Shown: positions 8,845 to 16,871 of the stretch, piece by piece | How positions within the stretch are numbered: position 1 is the first letter of the stretch | Layout of the letters: each line of letters starts with the position of its first letter | From: Mycobacterium sp. WUMAC-067 | Lineage (GTDB): Bacteria > Actinomycetota > Actinomycetes > Mycobacteriales > Mycobacteriaceae | Reading direction: 5' to 3' | NCBI RefSeq assembly: GCF_020217485.1 | Contig: NZ_JAEKMI010000002.1 | Span: 62,001-126,000, forward strand | Length of the DNA stretch: 64,000 bases | Notes under the pieces: generated by a model | Database searches by the model: none | The model's input: the letters and a program-made list of their open reading frames with translations, nothing else | What the model was told of the DNA's origin: nothing | Translations under genes and position numbers: made by a program

Positions 8845-9990
8845 CTAGGCCTCGTTTTGGCCGTTACCGGCTATCTGGAAGGTGAATTCGTGGTCGCAGA
8901 TGCGGATACGGTCACCATTCTGCAGGCTGGCGGCTGCGACGATTCGCCGGTTCTGCACGTGCACCCCGTTCGAGGACCGCAGGTCGTTGATCATGTAGCT
9001 GCTTCCTGTGTCGACGATGACGGCGTGGTGCCGGCTGACTTCAGGGGAGTCGAGGACGATGTCGTTGCCGCCAAGGCGCCCAATCGTTGTCGACGCGTGG
9101 AGCGGATACCGGCGCCCGGACGCGTCGTGCAGATGCGCGACCGCCTTCCGGTCGGATGCCACGGTGTATTGCTCGAGCACGGTGATCGTGGCCGCCGCGG
9201 TCGTCATGGCGTTCTTCTTGGCGTCCAGCGGTTCCTGGCGCAGGATCCGGTCGTTGAGGGTGCGCAAGTTTTGGCCGGGGTCGATCCCGAGGTCATCGGC
9301 GAGCGATCTCTGCACGCGGCGGTAGGCCGCCAGCGCGTCGGACTGGCGGTCGGTGAGGTAGTAGGCCGTCATCAACTGAGCCCACAGCCGCTCGCGGTAC
9401 GGGTGTTCCCGGGTCAGCGCTTCCAGTTCGGTGATGACGGTAAACGCTCGCCCGCAAGCTATTTCGGCCTCGGCCTTCGCCGTGTGGGCCAGGATCTTCT
9501 CCTCGACGAGGGAGGTGGCGAACGCGTCGACGAACCGAAAGTCCGCCAGGTCCTCGAGCACCGGGCCGCGCCATTGGGCCAGCGCGGCCGATAGGTGCTG
9601 ACTGGCGTGTTCGAACCGGCCGGAGGCCGCCGCGTGCACCCCGGCGGCGTTCTCGGCGATGAACCGGCCGAGATCGCATGCGTCTTTGGGGACATTGAGC
9701 CGATAACCCGGCGGCGCGGCGACCAACACCGCGCGCGGGTCGACCCCGGCGCCGGCTAGCAGCTTGCGCAGGTTGGACACGTAGGAGTGGATGCTGGCTC
9801 GCGCCCCCGACGGCGGCGACTCGTCCCACAGGGCGGTGATCAACCGGTCGACGCCGACCGGGTTGTTGCGGTTCATCAGCAGCATGGCCAGCACCGCCCG
9901 CTGCTTGGGCGTGCCCAACGGAATTAGGACGCCGTCGACGCTGCACTCCAACGGTCCGAGTAGCCGGAAGTCGAGACGTTTGTCGGTCAT
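8845..9990 (-). CDS. embR: Transcriptional regulator with BTAD and FHA domains
   Basis: 381 residues. Winged-helix DNA-binding domain of SARP/OmpR type (LLGPLECSVDGVLIPLGTPK onward, residues 1-95), a bacterial transcriptional activation helical-repeat domain (about 100-250), and a C-terminal FHA domain with IGRLGGNDIVL, SPEVSRHHA and the SSNGVHVQNRRI loop that binds phosphothreonine. EmbR is phosphorylated by PknH, binds its activation loop through FHA, and activates emb genes. Located between an ABC exporter gene (43 bases upstream) and pknH (174 bases downstream). In M. tuberculosis Rv1268c-Rv1271c, including lprA, lie between embR and the exporter; here they are absent. Confidence 0.93.
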   Translation of the reverse strand: MTDKRLDFRLLGPLECSVDGVLIPLGTPKQRAVLAMLLMNRNNPVGVDRLITALWDESPPSGARASIHSYVSNLRKLLAGAGVDPRAVLVAAPPGYRLNVPKDACDLGRFIAENAAGVHAAASGRFEHASQHLSAALAQWRGPVLEDLADFRFVDAFATSLVEEKILAHTAKAEAEIACGRAFTVITELEALTREHPYRERLWAQLMTAYYLTDRQSDALAAYRRVQRSLADDLGIDPGQNLRTLNDRILRQEPLDAKKNAMTTAAATITVLEQYTVASDRKAVAHLHDASGRRYPLHASTTIGRLGGNDIVLDSPEVSRHHAVIVDTGSSYMINDLRSSNGVHVQNRRIVAAASLQNGDRIRICDHEFTFQIAGNGQNEA

Positions 9991-10033
9991 CGCGCCTACC
10001 AGCCTTTCGCGTCCGCGGCGCGGGGGGCGGTTG

Positions 10034-11938
10034 TCATGCCCGGGTCATCGCGTAGTAGGCGCCGCGGCGGGCCAGCAGTTCGGCGTGGTTGCCTTGTTCG
10101 ACGATCCGGCCGGCCTCGACCACCAGGATCCGGTCGGCGTCGCGGATCGTCGAAAGACGATGCGCGATAATGAAACTCGTCCGATCTCGGCGCAGTTCGC
10201 ACATCGCGTGCTGGATGTGGGCCTCGGTGCGGGCGTCGACCGAGCTGGTCGCCTCGTCCAGGATCAGCAGCTGCGGGCGGGCGAGGAATGCGCGCGCGAT
10301 GGTGATGAGTTGTTTTTCGCCGGCGCTGATGTTGGCGCCGTCGCCGCTGACCCGGGTTTGGTAGCCGCGCGGCAACGACCGCACGAACCGGTCGACGTAG
10401 GCCGCTTCGGCGGCCGCCACCACCTCGTCGTCGCCCGCCTCGGGGCGCCCGTAGGCGATGTTCTCCGCGATGGTGCCGTCGAAGAGCCAGGTGTCCTGCA
10501 GCACCATGCCGATCCGCGACCGCAGCGAACGCCGGTCCAATGTGGTGATGTCCACCCCGTCGATGAGGATCTGGCCGGAGTCGACGTCATAGAACCGCAT
10601 CAACAGGTTCACCAGCGTGGTCTTGCCGGCCCCGGTCGGTCCGACGATCGCTACCGTGCTACCGGGCTCGGCCACCAGCGACAGGTCGTCAATCACCGGG
10701 GCGCCGGGGCGATAGGCGAAGCTGACGTGCGCGAATTCGACGCGCCCGCCAGACCGCGGGGCGCCGTCGGTGGGCGGCGGGGGCCCGGCGGGCTCGGGAT
10801 CCTGCGATTCTTCGGGTTCGTCGAGCAGGGCGAAGACGCGTTCGGCGCTGGCCACCCCGGACTGCAGGGTGTTGTACATCCCGGCCAGTTGGCTCAGGGG
10901 CGAATTGAACTGCCGCACATATTGAATGAAAGCCTGGATGTTGCCCAGGGTGATGTGGCCGGTGGCCACCTGCAGGCCCCCCACCACGGCGACGGCGACG
11001 TAGCCGAGGTTGCCGATGAACGTCGTCGCGGGCGCCACCAGCCCGGAGAAGAACTGGGCGCCGAAACTGCTCCGGTAGACGTCGTCGTTGAGGGCGCGGA
11101 ACTGCTCCCGGGCCGCGGCCTGGTGGCCGAACGTCTTCACCACCGTGAACCCGCTGTAGGTTTCCTCGATGTGGGCGTTGAGGCGCCCGATGCTCGTCCA
11201 CTGGGTGAGGAACAGGCGCTGCGAACGTTGGGCGATCGCCCGCGTCGCCAGCAGCGACAGCGGCACCGTCAGCACCGTGATCCCCACCAGCAGTGGCGAA
11301 ATGGACAGCATCATCGCCAGCACCGCCACCACGGTGAGCACCGATGTCAGCAGCTGGCTGACCGTCATCGACAGTGACGATTGGACGTTGTCGATGTCGT
11401 TGGTGACCCGGCTGAGCAGCTCGCCGCGCTGGCGTCCGTCGAAGTACGACAACGGCAATCGGTGGATCTTGTCCTCGACATCGGAGCGCAGCGCCACCAT
11501 GGTGCGCTGCACGGTGAGGTTGAGCAGCCGGGCTTGCGCCCAAATCAACACCGAGGCAACGAGATAGAGGGCCAGCGCCAGCGTCAGGGTCCGCGCGACC
11601 GCCCCGAAGTCCACGCCGTGGCCCGGCACCACGTTCATCCCGGACAGCAAGTCGGCGAAGGTGTCCTCGCCTCGGCCGCGCGCGGCGGAGACGGCTTGTG
11701 CCTTGCTGATCCCGGCGGGAAGCTGCCGCCCGATGACGCCGTTGAACAGCAGATCGGTGGCATGGCCGAGGATCCGTGGAACGATCACGCCGATCGCGGT
11801 GCCCGCGATGCCCAGCGTAATCACCCCGATGCTCAGCCCGCGTTGTGGCGCAAGTTGTTTCACCAACCGGGCGGCCGAACCCCAGAAATCGCGGGACGCC
11901 CCGGCCGGCGCCGCGCCGCGGGTCGCGGTGTTGGTCAT
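10034..11938 (-). CDS. ABC exporter half-transporter, consensus ATP site subunit (Rv1272c-like)
   Basis: 634 residues. Six-helix membrane domain (about 40-340) followed by a nucleotide-binding domain with Walker [10 protein letters not shown], Walker [11 protein letters not shown] with a canonical catalytic Glu, and an unusual signature ISAGEKQ in place of LSGGQ. It pairs with the gene immediately upstream, whose TGA overlaps this ATG by 4 bases, forming a heterodimeric multidrug/lipid-type exporter. ATG 11938 is chosen for that overlap and the length (631 recalled for Rv1272c). The M. tuberculosis homologue has been linked to lipid transport; the substrate here is not shown by the sequence. 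Confidence 0.92.
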   Translation of the reverse strand: MTNTATRGAAPAGASRDFWGSAARLVKQLAPQRGLSIGVITLGIAGTAIGVIVPRILGHATDLLFNGVIGRQLPAGISKAQAVSAARGRGEDTFADLLSGMNVVPGHGVDFGAVARTLTLALALYLVASVLIWAQARLLNLTVQRTMVALRSDVEDKIHRLPLSYFDGRQRGELLSRVTNDIDNVQSSLSMTVSQLLTSVLTVVAVLAMMLSISPLLVGITVLTVPLSLLATRAIAQRSQRLFLTQWTSIGRLNAHIEETYSGFTVVKTFGHQAAAREQFRALNDDVYRSSFGAQFFSGLVAPATTFIGNLGYVAVAVVGGLQVATGHITLGNIQAFIQYVRQFNSPLSQLAGMYNTLQSGVASAERVFALLDEPEESQDPEPAGPPPPTDGAPRSGGRVEFAHVSFAYRPGAPVIDDLSLVAEPGSTVAIVGPTGAGKTTLVNLLMRFYDVDSGQILIDGVDITTLDRRSLRSRIGMVLQDTWLFDGTIAENIAYGRPEAGDDEVVAAAEAAYVDRFVRSLPRGYQTRVSGDGANISAGEKQLITIARAFLARPQLLILDEATSSVDARTEAHIQHAMCELRRDRTSFIIAHRLSTIRDADRILVVEAGRIVEQGNHAELLARRGAYYAMTRA

Positions 11939-13701
11939 TGCGCGCCCCCGACTTGCCCTGATGGCAGGGCGCCCACCGCTTGCGAGTCGGCGAATTCCGC
12001 GTAGGTGGGGCACTCGGTGAGCAGCGACTCATGCGTGCCGGCGCCCACCAGTCTTCCGCCGTCGACGACGAGCACCTGGTCGGCCTGGGCGGCAGTCGAA
12101 ACCCGTTGAGTGACAACGATGACGGTGGCTTCGCCCGATAGGTGTTCGAGGGCGGCGCGCACTCGGGCATCGGTGTGCACATCGAGGGCGCCGAAGGAGT
12201 CGTCGAACAGATAGATGGTGGGGCGGCGGATGACCGCGCGGGCGATGGCGAGTCGTTGCCGCTGCCCGCCCGAAAAGTTGATGCCGCCCTGGGCCACCCG
12301 CATGTGCAGCCCGTCATGGTGTGCGCGCACGAACCCGTCGGCGTCGGCCACCCGCAACGCTTCCCACATGTCCTCGTCGGTGATGTCCTGCCCCGGGGCG
12401 GCGCCGTACCGCAGGTTGTCGGCGACCGTCCCGGAAAAGAGGTAGCTGCGCTGGGGGACCAGACCGATCGCCGACCACAGCCGCTCGGTGTGGTAATCGC
12501 GGACGTCGATGCCGTCGATCAGGACAGCTCCGCCGGTCACGTCGTAGAGCCGGCAGATCAGGGAGATCAGCGTCGACTTGCCCGAGCCCGTGCCGCCGAC
12601 GATCGCGGTGGTGGTTCCGGGCCGGGCGCAAAACGAGATACCTTGCAGCACGGGGCGATCGGCGCCCGGGTAGGTGAATGTGGCGCCATCGAGGCGGACC
12701 ACGCCGGTGATGCCGCCCGGGGGAGATGTTGGGCTCGGTGGGTCGGTGACGGCGGGACGGGTGGAGAGCACCTCGGTGATCCGCTCGGCGCATACCGACG
12801 CTCGCGGCAGCACCACCAGCGTCATCGTCGCCATCAACACGGCCATCAGGATCTGGGTGAAGTACGCCAAAAATGCGGTCAACGAGCCGACCTGCATTTG
12901 GCCGCGATCGATGCGCAGCCCGCCGAACCAGATCAGCGCGACGCTGGACACGTTGATGGTCAGCGTGGTCACCGGCAGCATCAACGCCTGCCAGTTGCCC
13001 GCCGTCAGTGCGGTATTCGACAGCGCGGTGTTGGCCCGCGCGAAGCGGTCACGCTCAAAACCTTCCCGCGCGAACGCCCGGACCACCCGCACTCCGGCCA
13101 GCTGGTCCCGCATCACCCTGTTGATGCCGTCGATCAGGCCCTGCATCCTGCGGAACAGGGGCAGCATGTGCGACATCACCCAGTAGTTGGCCACCGCCAT
13201 GATCGGCACGCTGACCAGCAACAGCCACGTCAGCGCCGCCTCCTGGTGGATGGCCATGACGATTCCGCCGAGGCACATGATCGGGGCCGTCACGAGCACG
13301 GTGCCCGTGATCTGGACCAGGTACTGGATTTGCCGCACGTCGTTGGTGCTGCGCGTCAGCAACGTCGGCGCGCCGAACCGGGCGCTCTCACGCTCGGAAA
13401 AGGTGACGACGTGTTCGAACATCGCCGCGCGCAGATCGCGACCGAAGCCCATCCCGGTCCGGGAGCCGAAATAGGTCGCCCCGACCGAACACAACACCTG
13501 CAACCCGGTGGCCCCGAGCATCACGATGCCGAGCCTGACGATCGTGGCGGTGTCGCCCTTGGCCACACCCTCGTCGATGATGGCGGCGTTGACGGTCGGC
13601 AGGTACAGCGACGCGAGGTTGCTGATCAGCTGCAGCACCATCAGCACCGCGACCAGCCGGCGGTACGGCTGGATGTACTGGCGCAGCAGTGCCAGGAGCA
13701 T
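11935..13701 (-). CDS. ABC exporter half-transporter, degenerate ATP site subunit (Rv1273c-like)
   Basis: 588 residues from ATG 13701, beginning [15 protein letters not shown]; a longer open frame upstream overlaps the divergent lprB and is rejected. Six membrane helices, then Walker [10 protein letters not shown], signature FSGGQRQR and Walker [13 protein letters not shown], where the catalytic Glu is replaced by Asp. This Asp and the abnormal signature of the partner fall in the same composite site, so one ATP site is likely degenerate, as in other heterodimeric exporters. Divergent from lprB with 181 bases between. Confidence 0.92.
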   Translation of the reverse strand: MLLALLRQYIQPYRRLVAVLMVLQLISNLASLYLPTVNAAIIDEGVAKGDTATIVRLGIVMLGATGLQVLCSVGATYFGSRTGMGFGRDLRAAMFEHVVTFSERESARFGAPTLLTRSTNDVRQIQYLVQITGTVLVTAPIMCLGGIVMAIHQEAALTWLLLVSVPIMAVANYWVMSHMLPLFRRMQGLIDGINRVMRDQLAGVRVVRAFAREGFERDRFARANTALSNTALTAGNWQALMLPVTTLTINVSSVALIWFGGLRIDRGQMQVGSLTAFLAYFTQILMAVLMATMTLVVLPRASVCAERITEVLSTRPAVTDPPSPTSPPGGITGVVRLDGATFTYPGADRPVLQGISFCARPGTTTAIVGGTGSGKSTLISLICRLYDVTGGAVLIDGIDVRDYHTERLWSAIGLVPQRSYLFSGTVADNLRYGAAPGQDITDEDMWEALRVADADGFVRAHHDGLHMRVAQGGINFSGGQRQRLAIARAVIRRPTIYLFDDSFGALDVHTDARVRAALEHLSGEATVIVVTQRVSTAAQADQVLVVDGGRLVGAGTHESLLTECPTYAEFADSQAVGALPSGQVGGAQ

Positions 13702-13882
13702 GGGGTAACTGTCGCACACCGGCGGCCCGGTCGTCCGCGCCAACCGCCGACGGCCAACGCCCGCACGGCACGGGTTGGCGGCGTTGAAATTCCTGCTCAG
13801 GCGCGTCGGTGGTTGACCCGCTGGGCTGCCGCTACAGTGCATCGTGTGGACCAGCAGCGGGCGGAACGGAAGCAGGGTAGCG

Positions 13883-14440
13883 GTGCGGCGTAATGCGAGG
13901 GCGCTGGCTTTTGTCGCGTCAGCATTGACGATCCTGATTCCCGCGGTTGCGGCCTGCTCCGATTCCGGCGGCAACAAACCCGGAGCGACGGCGTCGTCGA
14001 CGCCGCAGAAGGGGCAAGGCAACCACGGGCCGATGTTCCCGCAATGCGGCGGCATCAGCGACCAGACGGTGGCCGAGCTCACCAGGGTGACCGGGCTGAT
14101 CAACACCGCCCGCAACTCCGTCGGGTGTCAGTGGCTCGCCGGCGGCGGCATCCTCGGGCCGCACTTCTCCTTCTCCTGGTATCGCGGCAGCCCGATCGGA
14201 CGCGAACGCAAGACCGAGGAGCTTTCACGTGCCAGCGTCGACGACATCAACATCAACGGCCACGGCGGTTTCATCGCCGTCGGGAACGAGCCGAACCTGG
14301 GTGACTCGCTGTGCGAAGTAGGCATCCAGTTCCAGGACGACTTCATCGAGTGGTCGATCAGTTTCAGTCAGAAGCCGTTCCCGCCGCCGTGCGATATCGC
14401 GAAAGAGCTGGCTCGGCAGTCGATTGCGAACTCGAAATGA
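13883..14440 (+). CDS. lprB: Lipoprotein LprB
   Basis: GTG 13883 gives 185 residues, the length recalled for M. tuberculosis LprB; AGGG lies 5 bases upstream. A short basic start (VRRNAR), a hydrophobic core and the lipobox AVAACS place the acylated Cys near residue 26. The mature part is a DUF3558-type domain with FPQCGG, a QWLAGGGILGPHFSFSWYRGS stretch, and Cys pairs likely forming disulfides. Exported and anchored in the cell envelope; function unknown. A -10-like TACAGT (13833-13838) with TTGACC (13813-13818) is near, though its 14-base spacer is short. Overlaps lprC by 4 bases. Confidence 0.9.
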   Translation: MRRNARALAFVASALTILIPAVAACSDSGGNKPGATASSTPQKGQGNHGPMFPQCGGISDQTVAELTRVTGLINTARNSVGCQWLAGGGILGPHFSFSWYRGSPIGRERKTEELSRASVDDININGHGGFIAVGNEPNLGDSLCEVGIQFQDDFIEWSISFSQKPFPPPCDIAKELARQSIANSK

Positions 14441-14979
14441 CGGCCCCGATGCGCGCCGTGGCGGCCGTCTTCATGGTTGCGCTGCTGGTGTTGACGGGCT
14501 GCTCCAGGTCGGTCGGAGGCAACGCGGTCAAGGCGGGCGGCAACGTGCCCCGCAACAACAACTCCCAGCAGCAGTACCCGAACCTGCTCAAGGAATGTGA
14601 GGTGTTGACCAGCGACATCCTGGCCAAGACGGTCGGGGCGGACCCGCTCGACATCCAGAGCACGTTCGTCGGCGCGATCTGCCGGTGGCAGGCGGCCAAC
14701 CCGGGCGGCCTGATCGATATCACCCGGTTCTGGTTCGAGCAGGGCAGCCTGAGTAATGAGCGCAAGGTCGCGGAGTTCTTGAAGTACAAGATCGAGTCGC
14801 GGCCGATCGCCGGGATCGACTCGATTGTGATGCGTCCCGACGACGCCAACGGCGCGTGCGGGGTGGCCAGTGACGCGGCCGGTGTGGTCGGCTGGTGGAT
14901 CAACCCGCAGGCGCCGGGCATCGACGCGTGCGGGCAGGCCATCAAGCTGATGGAGCTGACGCTGGCCACCAACTCCTAG
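14437..14979 (+). CDS. lprC: Lipoprotein LprC
   Basis: 180 residues from ATG 14437, overlapping the lprB TGA as ATGA; same length as recalled for LprC. Signal peptide with lipobox LVLTGCS (acylated Cys near residue 22), then a DUF3558-type domain related to LprB, with Cys in KECEVL, ICRWQA, GACGVA and DACGQA. The pair probably arose by duplication and is co-translated. Envelope lipoprotein of unknown function. A 10-bp inverted repeat follows at 14991-15039. Confidence 0.9.
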   Translation: MTAPMRAVAAVFMVALLVLTGCSRSVGGNAVKAGGNVPRNNNSQQQYPNLLKECEVLTSDILAKTVGADPLDIQSTFVGAICRWQAANPGGLIDITRFWFEQGSLSNERKVAEFLKYKIESRPIAGIDSIVMRPDDANGACGVASDAAGVVGWWINPQAPGIDACGQAIKLMELTLATNS

Positions 14980-14990
14980 CCATTTCACCC

Positions 14991-15039
14991 CGCCGAACGT
15001 CGATATCGTGTTTCGAGCTCAACAAGTCCACGTTCGGCG
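14991..15039. terminator. 10-bp inverted repeat between convergent lprC and Rv1276c-like gene
   Basis: CGCCGAACGT (14991-15000) and its exact complement ACGTTCGGCG (15030-15039) flank a 29-base loop in the only gap between two convergent genes. No U-run follows, so it may be a bidirectional mycobacterial-type terminator or a small repeated element. A related pair with wobble pairs lies at 26983-27044. Confidence 0.5.
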
Positions 15040-15052
15040 CAGCGGAGTGCGC

Positions 15053-15556
15053 TTAGCGCGGAACCACGAAGTCGACCAGGGACGCACCCCCGAGCTCCAG
15101 CTCGTTCCATGCGCACGGCACCGCAAGGACCGCGATCGCCGACGTCGGGAACTTGGCCGAAATGCGTTGGGCCGCAGCGGCGTCGGTGCCGCCGGCACGG
15201 CCCAGTCCCAGGGCGAGGGTCGACATCGTCGGCTCGTGTCCGATGACGAGCAGCGTGGAGATGCCGTCGCCCACCGCGTTGATCTCGTCGATGATCGTGC
15301 CCGGCGTGCTGGCATAGAGGCGCTCGCAGTATCGCACGGGCGCATCGATGCGGGTGTTCCGCAGCGTCTCGCGGGTCCGCGTCGCCGTGGAGCACAGCAC
15401 TTCGTCAATGGTGGGCGCGTGGGCGCGCAGCCAGTCTCCGGCGAGCCCGGCCTGCCTGATGCCGCGGGGCGCCAACGGCCGATCGTGGTCGGCGACCCCG
15501 GCCGGATACTCGGACTTCGCATGCCGCATCAACAGCAAGGTGCGCTCGGCAGTCAC
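15053..15556 (-). CDS. SixA-type phosphohistidine phosphatase-like protein (Rv1276c-like)
   Basis: 167 residues from GTG 15556. Histidine-phosphatase fold: LLLMRHAKSEYP carries the RHxK-type catalytic His, DHDRPLAPRG the conserved Arg region, and VIGHEPTMS the second catalytic His. SixA-like proteins remove phosphate from phosphohistidine or other small phospho-substrates; the substrate here is unknown. No ribosome binding site is seen, but TAATCT (complement of 15565-15570) ends 8 bases before the GTG, so the mRNA is probably leaderless. A TTG at 15562 is the alternative start. Divergent from the SbcD-like gene. Confidence 0.82.
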   Translation of the reverse strand: MTAERTLLLMRHAKSEYPAGVADHDRPLAPRGIRQAGLAGDWLRAHAPTIDEVLCSTATRTRETLRNTRIDAPVRYCERLYASTPGTIIDEINAVGDGISTLLVIGHEPTMSTLALGLGRAGGTDAAAAQRISAKFPTSAIAVLAVPCAWNELELGGASLVDFVVPR

Positions 15557-15564
15557 GAACAATC

Positions 15565-15570
15565 AGATTA
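15565..15570 (-). promoter_or_regulatory. Candidate -10 element for a leaderless transcript
   Basis: On the minus strand TAATCT ends 8 bases before GTG 15556, placing the expected transcription start at or next to the start codon. No clear -35, which is common for mycobacterial SigA promoters. Confidence 0.45.
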
Positions 15571-15719
15571 GTCAGAGCGGCAGCCCGGCCGGCCATGCCC
15601 TGCGCGCCGGTATTTGGCCAGTGCCAAGACCTGCCGATCGAGGTCCCGCGTCTTGTCGGTGCGCAGACCTAAACTCGCGATGCCCCGGTAAACACGCAGT
15701 TCGAAAGGGGGTCGCCCGC

Positions 15720-16871
15720 ATGCGATTCCTGCATACCGCCGACTGGCAACTGGGTATGACCCGGCACTTCCTCGCCGGCGACGCCCAGCCACGCTATTCG
15801 GCGGCCCGCCGCGACGCGGTTGCCGGTCTGGGTGCGCTCGCCGCGGAAGTAGGCGCCGAGTTCGTCGTCGTGTCGGGCGACGTCTTCGAGCACAACCAGC
15901 TTCCGCCGAAGGTGATCGGTCAGTCCCTGGAAGCCATGCGCGCCATCGGAATTCCGGTCTATCTGCTTCCGGGCAACCACGATCCCCTGGACGCCTCATC
16001 GGTGTACACCAGCGCGCTGTTCACCGCCGAGCGTCCGGACAACGTCGTGGTGCTCGACCGTGCCGGCGTCCATCAGGTGCGTCCCGGGCTGGAGATCGTC
16101 GCCGCGCCGTGGCGGTCGAAGGTGCCGACCACCGACCTCGTGGCCGACGTTCTCGACGGCCTGCCCGCGGCCGCGGGCACCCGAATCCTCGTCGCGCACG
16201 GCGGAGTCGACGTCCTGGACCCCGACAAGGACAAGCCCTCGCTGATCCGGCTCGCCACGCTCGGCGACGCGCTGTCCCGCGGCGCGGTGCACTACGTGGC
16301 GCTGGGGGATAAGCACTCACTGACCCAGGTCGGCAGCAGCGACCGGGTGTGGTACTCCGGCGCGCCGGAAGTCACCAACTTCGACGATGTGGAATCCAAG
16401 CCCGGCCACGTGCTGGTGGTGGAGATCGATGAGGCCGACCCGGGGCGCGCGGTCTCCGTGACCGCGCGGCACGTCGGATGCTGGCGCTTCGTCACGATGC
16501 ACCGGCAGGTCGACACCAGCCGCGACATCGCCGACCTCGACGTGAACCTGGACCTGATGACCGACAAGGACCGAACCGTGGTGCGCCTGGCGCTCACCGG
16601 CTCGCTGACGGTCACCGACCGTGCGGCGCTGGACGCCTGCCTGGACAAATACGCACGGTTGTTCGCCTGGCTGGGCCTGTGGGAACGGCACACCGATCTG
16701 GCGGTGATCCCGGCCGACGGCGAATTCAGCGATCTCGGCATCGGGGGATTCGCCGCCGCGGCGGTCGAGGAATTGGTGGCCACGGCCCGCGAGGAGGATT
16801 CCGCCGCCGCCGTCGACGCGCAGGCGGCGCTGGCGTTACTGCTGCGCCTCACCGATCGGGGCGCGGCGTGA
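15720..16871 (+). CDS. SbcD/Mre11-like metallophosphoesterase (Rv1277-like)
   Basis: 383 residues from ATG 15720 with AGGGGG 8 bases upstream. Calcineurin-type phosphoesterase motifs in order: HTADWQLG, VVSGDVFEHNQ, LLPGNHDPLD, AHGGVD and GDKHS, all with metal ligands intact. Expected to be the nuclease subunit acting with the SMC-like ATPase encoded by the next gene (4-base GTGA overlap), in DNA double-strand break or hairpin processing. M. tuberculosis Rv1277 is somewhat longer as recalled. Cytoplasmic. Confidence 0.88.
   Translation: MRFLHTADWQLGMTRHFLAGDAQPRYSAARRDAVAGLGALAAEVGAEFVVVSGDVFEHNQLPPKVIGQSLEAMRAIGIPVYLLPGNHDPLDASSVYTSALFTAERPDNVVVLDRAGVHQVRPGLEIVAAPWRSKVPTTDLVADVLDGLPAAAGTRILVAHGGVDVLDPDKDKPSLIRLATLGDALSRGAVHYVALGDKHSLTQVGSSDRVWYSGAPEVTNFDDVESKPGHVLVVEIDEADPGRAVSVTARHVGCWRFVTMHRQVDTSRDIADLDVNLDLMTDKDRTVVRLALTGSLTVTDRAALDACLDKYARLFAWLGLWERHTDLAVIPADGEFSDLGIGGFAAAAVEELVATAREEDSAAAVDAQAALALLLRLTDRGAA

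Noticed and set aside
9791-11377. Plus-strand frame of 528 codons opposite the ABC exporter and embR
   Set aside because: Low-complexity His/Gln/Gly composition and complete overlap with two well-conserved genes.
12142-13893. Plus-strand frame of 583 codons opposite Rv1273c-like gene
   Set aside because: No recognisable motif; antisense shadow of a conserved ABC transporter.
13702-14115. Upstream extension of the Rv1273c-like gene
   Set aside because: It would overlap the divergent lipoprotein gene lprB and adds residues absent from the family; ATG 13701 fits the known length.
15036-15050. GCGCAGCGGAGTGCG fragment resembling the murA-side repeat
   Set aside because: Only about 15 bases match; too short to call a repeat copy, though it may be a remnant.
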